A stretch of DNA of 15,310 nucleotides. Origin: Cyclobacteriaceae bacterium (GTDB lineage Bacteria; Bacteroidota; Bacteroidia; Cytophagales; Cyclobacteriaceae). Shown one piece after another: positions 15,201 through 15,310 of this stretch. Both the position numbers and the translations under genes were made by a program. The notes below the pieces were generated by a model. The model was not told the DNA's origin and did no database searches. It saw only the letters and a list, made by a program, of their open reading frames with translations. Each line of letters starts with the position of its first letter. Positions within the stretch are counted from its first letter, which is position 1. Location of the stretch: positions 1-15,310 of the forward strand of contig JANYDR010000297.1 of the NCBI GenBank assembly GCA_025363495.1, given 5' to 3'.

Positions 15201-15310
15201 TTATTCAATGACACGTATTGCCGAACTGTCTGTGAGATACGCGCTGCCTGAGATGATCAATGACTTTGCATTCTCTAATCCTGAAGTCACCTGAACATAA
15301 TCGCGGGTGA
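15201..15310 (-). CDS. RND membrane-fusion protein, C-terminal end (partial)
   Basis: The window edge cuts this gene; only the last 35 codons are present. They read VQVTSGLENAKSLIISGSAY then LTDSSAIRVIE and a TAA at 15203-15201. The VTSGL---xxVIxxG--xLxDxxxVRV pattern is typical of the membrane-proximal end of HlyD/AcrA-type periplasmic adaptor proteins, which link the RND permease to the outer-membrane channel. The position directly upstream of the RND gene, 22 nt away on the same strand, supports this strongly. Nothing can be said about its lipobox or hairpin. Confidence 0.85.
   Translation of the reverse strand, partial: TRDYVQVTSGLENAKSLIISGSAYLTDSSAIRVIE

Overview
The window looks like chromosomal DNA of a free-living member of the Bacteroidota, most likely Cytophagales or a relative; no rRNA or marker gene pins it lower. 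The reasons are moderate-to-low GC, start codons mostly without a clear Shine-Dalgarno, and gene content: DUF6702-type protein, HupE/UreJ-like permease, secreted M1 peptidases, YdjA-like nitroreductase and an RND pump.

Layout. (1) 87-721, minus: a decayed multi-pass membrane protein gene, broken by two stops and about three frame changes. (2) 762-2022, minus: a small exported DUF6702-type protein followed by triosephosphate isomerase. (3) 2023-2269: divergent intergenic region with a long inverted repeat. (4) 2270-7436, plus: a HupE/UreJ-type membrane protein followed by two tandemly duplicated secreted M1-type zinc peptidases; a four-copy 7-bp repeat lies just after each peptidase stop, and a strong intrinsic terminator closes the unit. 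(5) 7500-9441, minus: nitroreductase, serine racemase/threonine dehydratase, and a small channel-like membrane protein, closely packed with a 1-nt overlap at the last junction. (6) 9442-9711: intergenic region with a second inverted repeat. (7) 9712-11673, plus: two metallo-beta-lactamase-fold hydrolases of different subfamilies, one with a Tat-like signal and UlaG-like core, the other NAPE-PLD-like. (8) 11680-11790: a third inverted repeat between convergent genes. (9) 11804-15310, minus: the end of a membrane-fusion protein gene, a complete RND pump and a small acyl-carrier-like protein that lacks the usual attachment serine.

How the parts may work together. The DUF6702 + HupE/UreJ + M1 block reads as an envelope module (exported domain, membrane permease, secreted zinc peptidases), but its substrate cannot be read from sequence. 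The RND and fusion-protein genes form an ordinary efflux pump whose outer-membrane partner is not seen here. No CRISPR array, phage gene, transposase, tRNA or rRNA was found. The least ordinary items are the duplicated peptidases with matching heptad repeats, the serine-less carrier-like protein, the channel-like protein with a degenerate filter, and the three intergenic palindromes.
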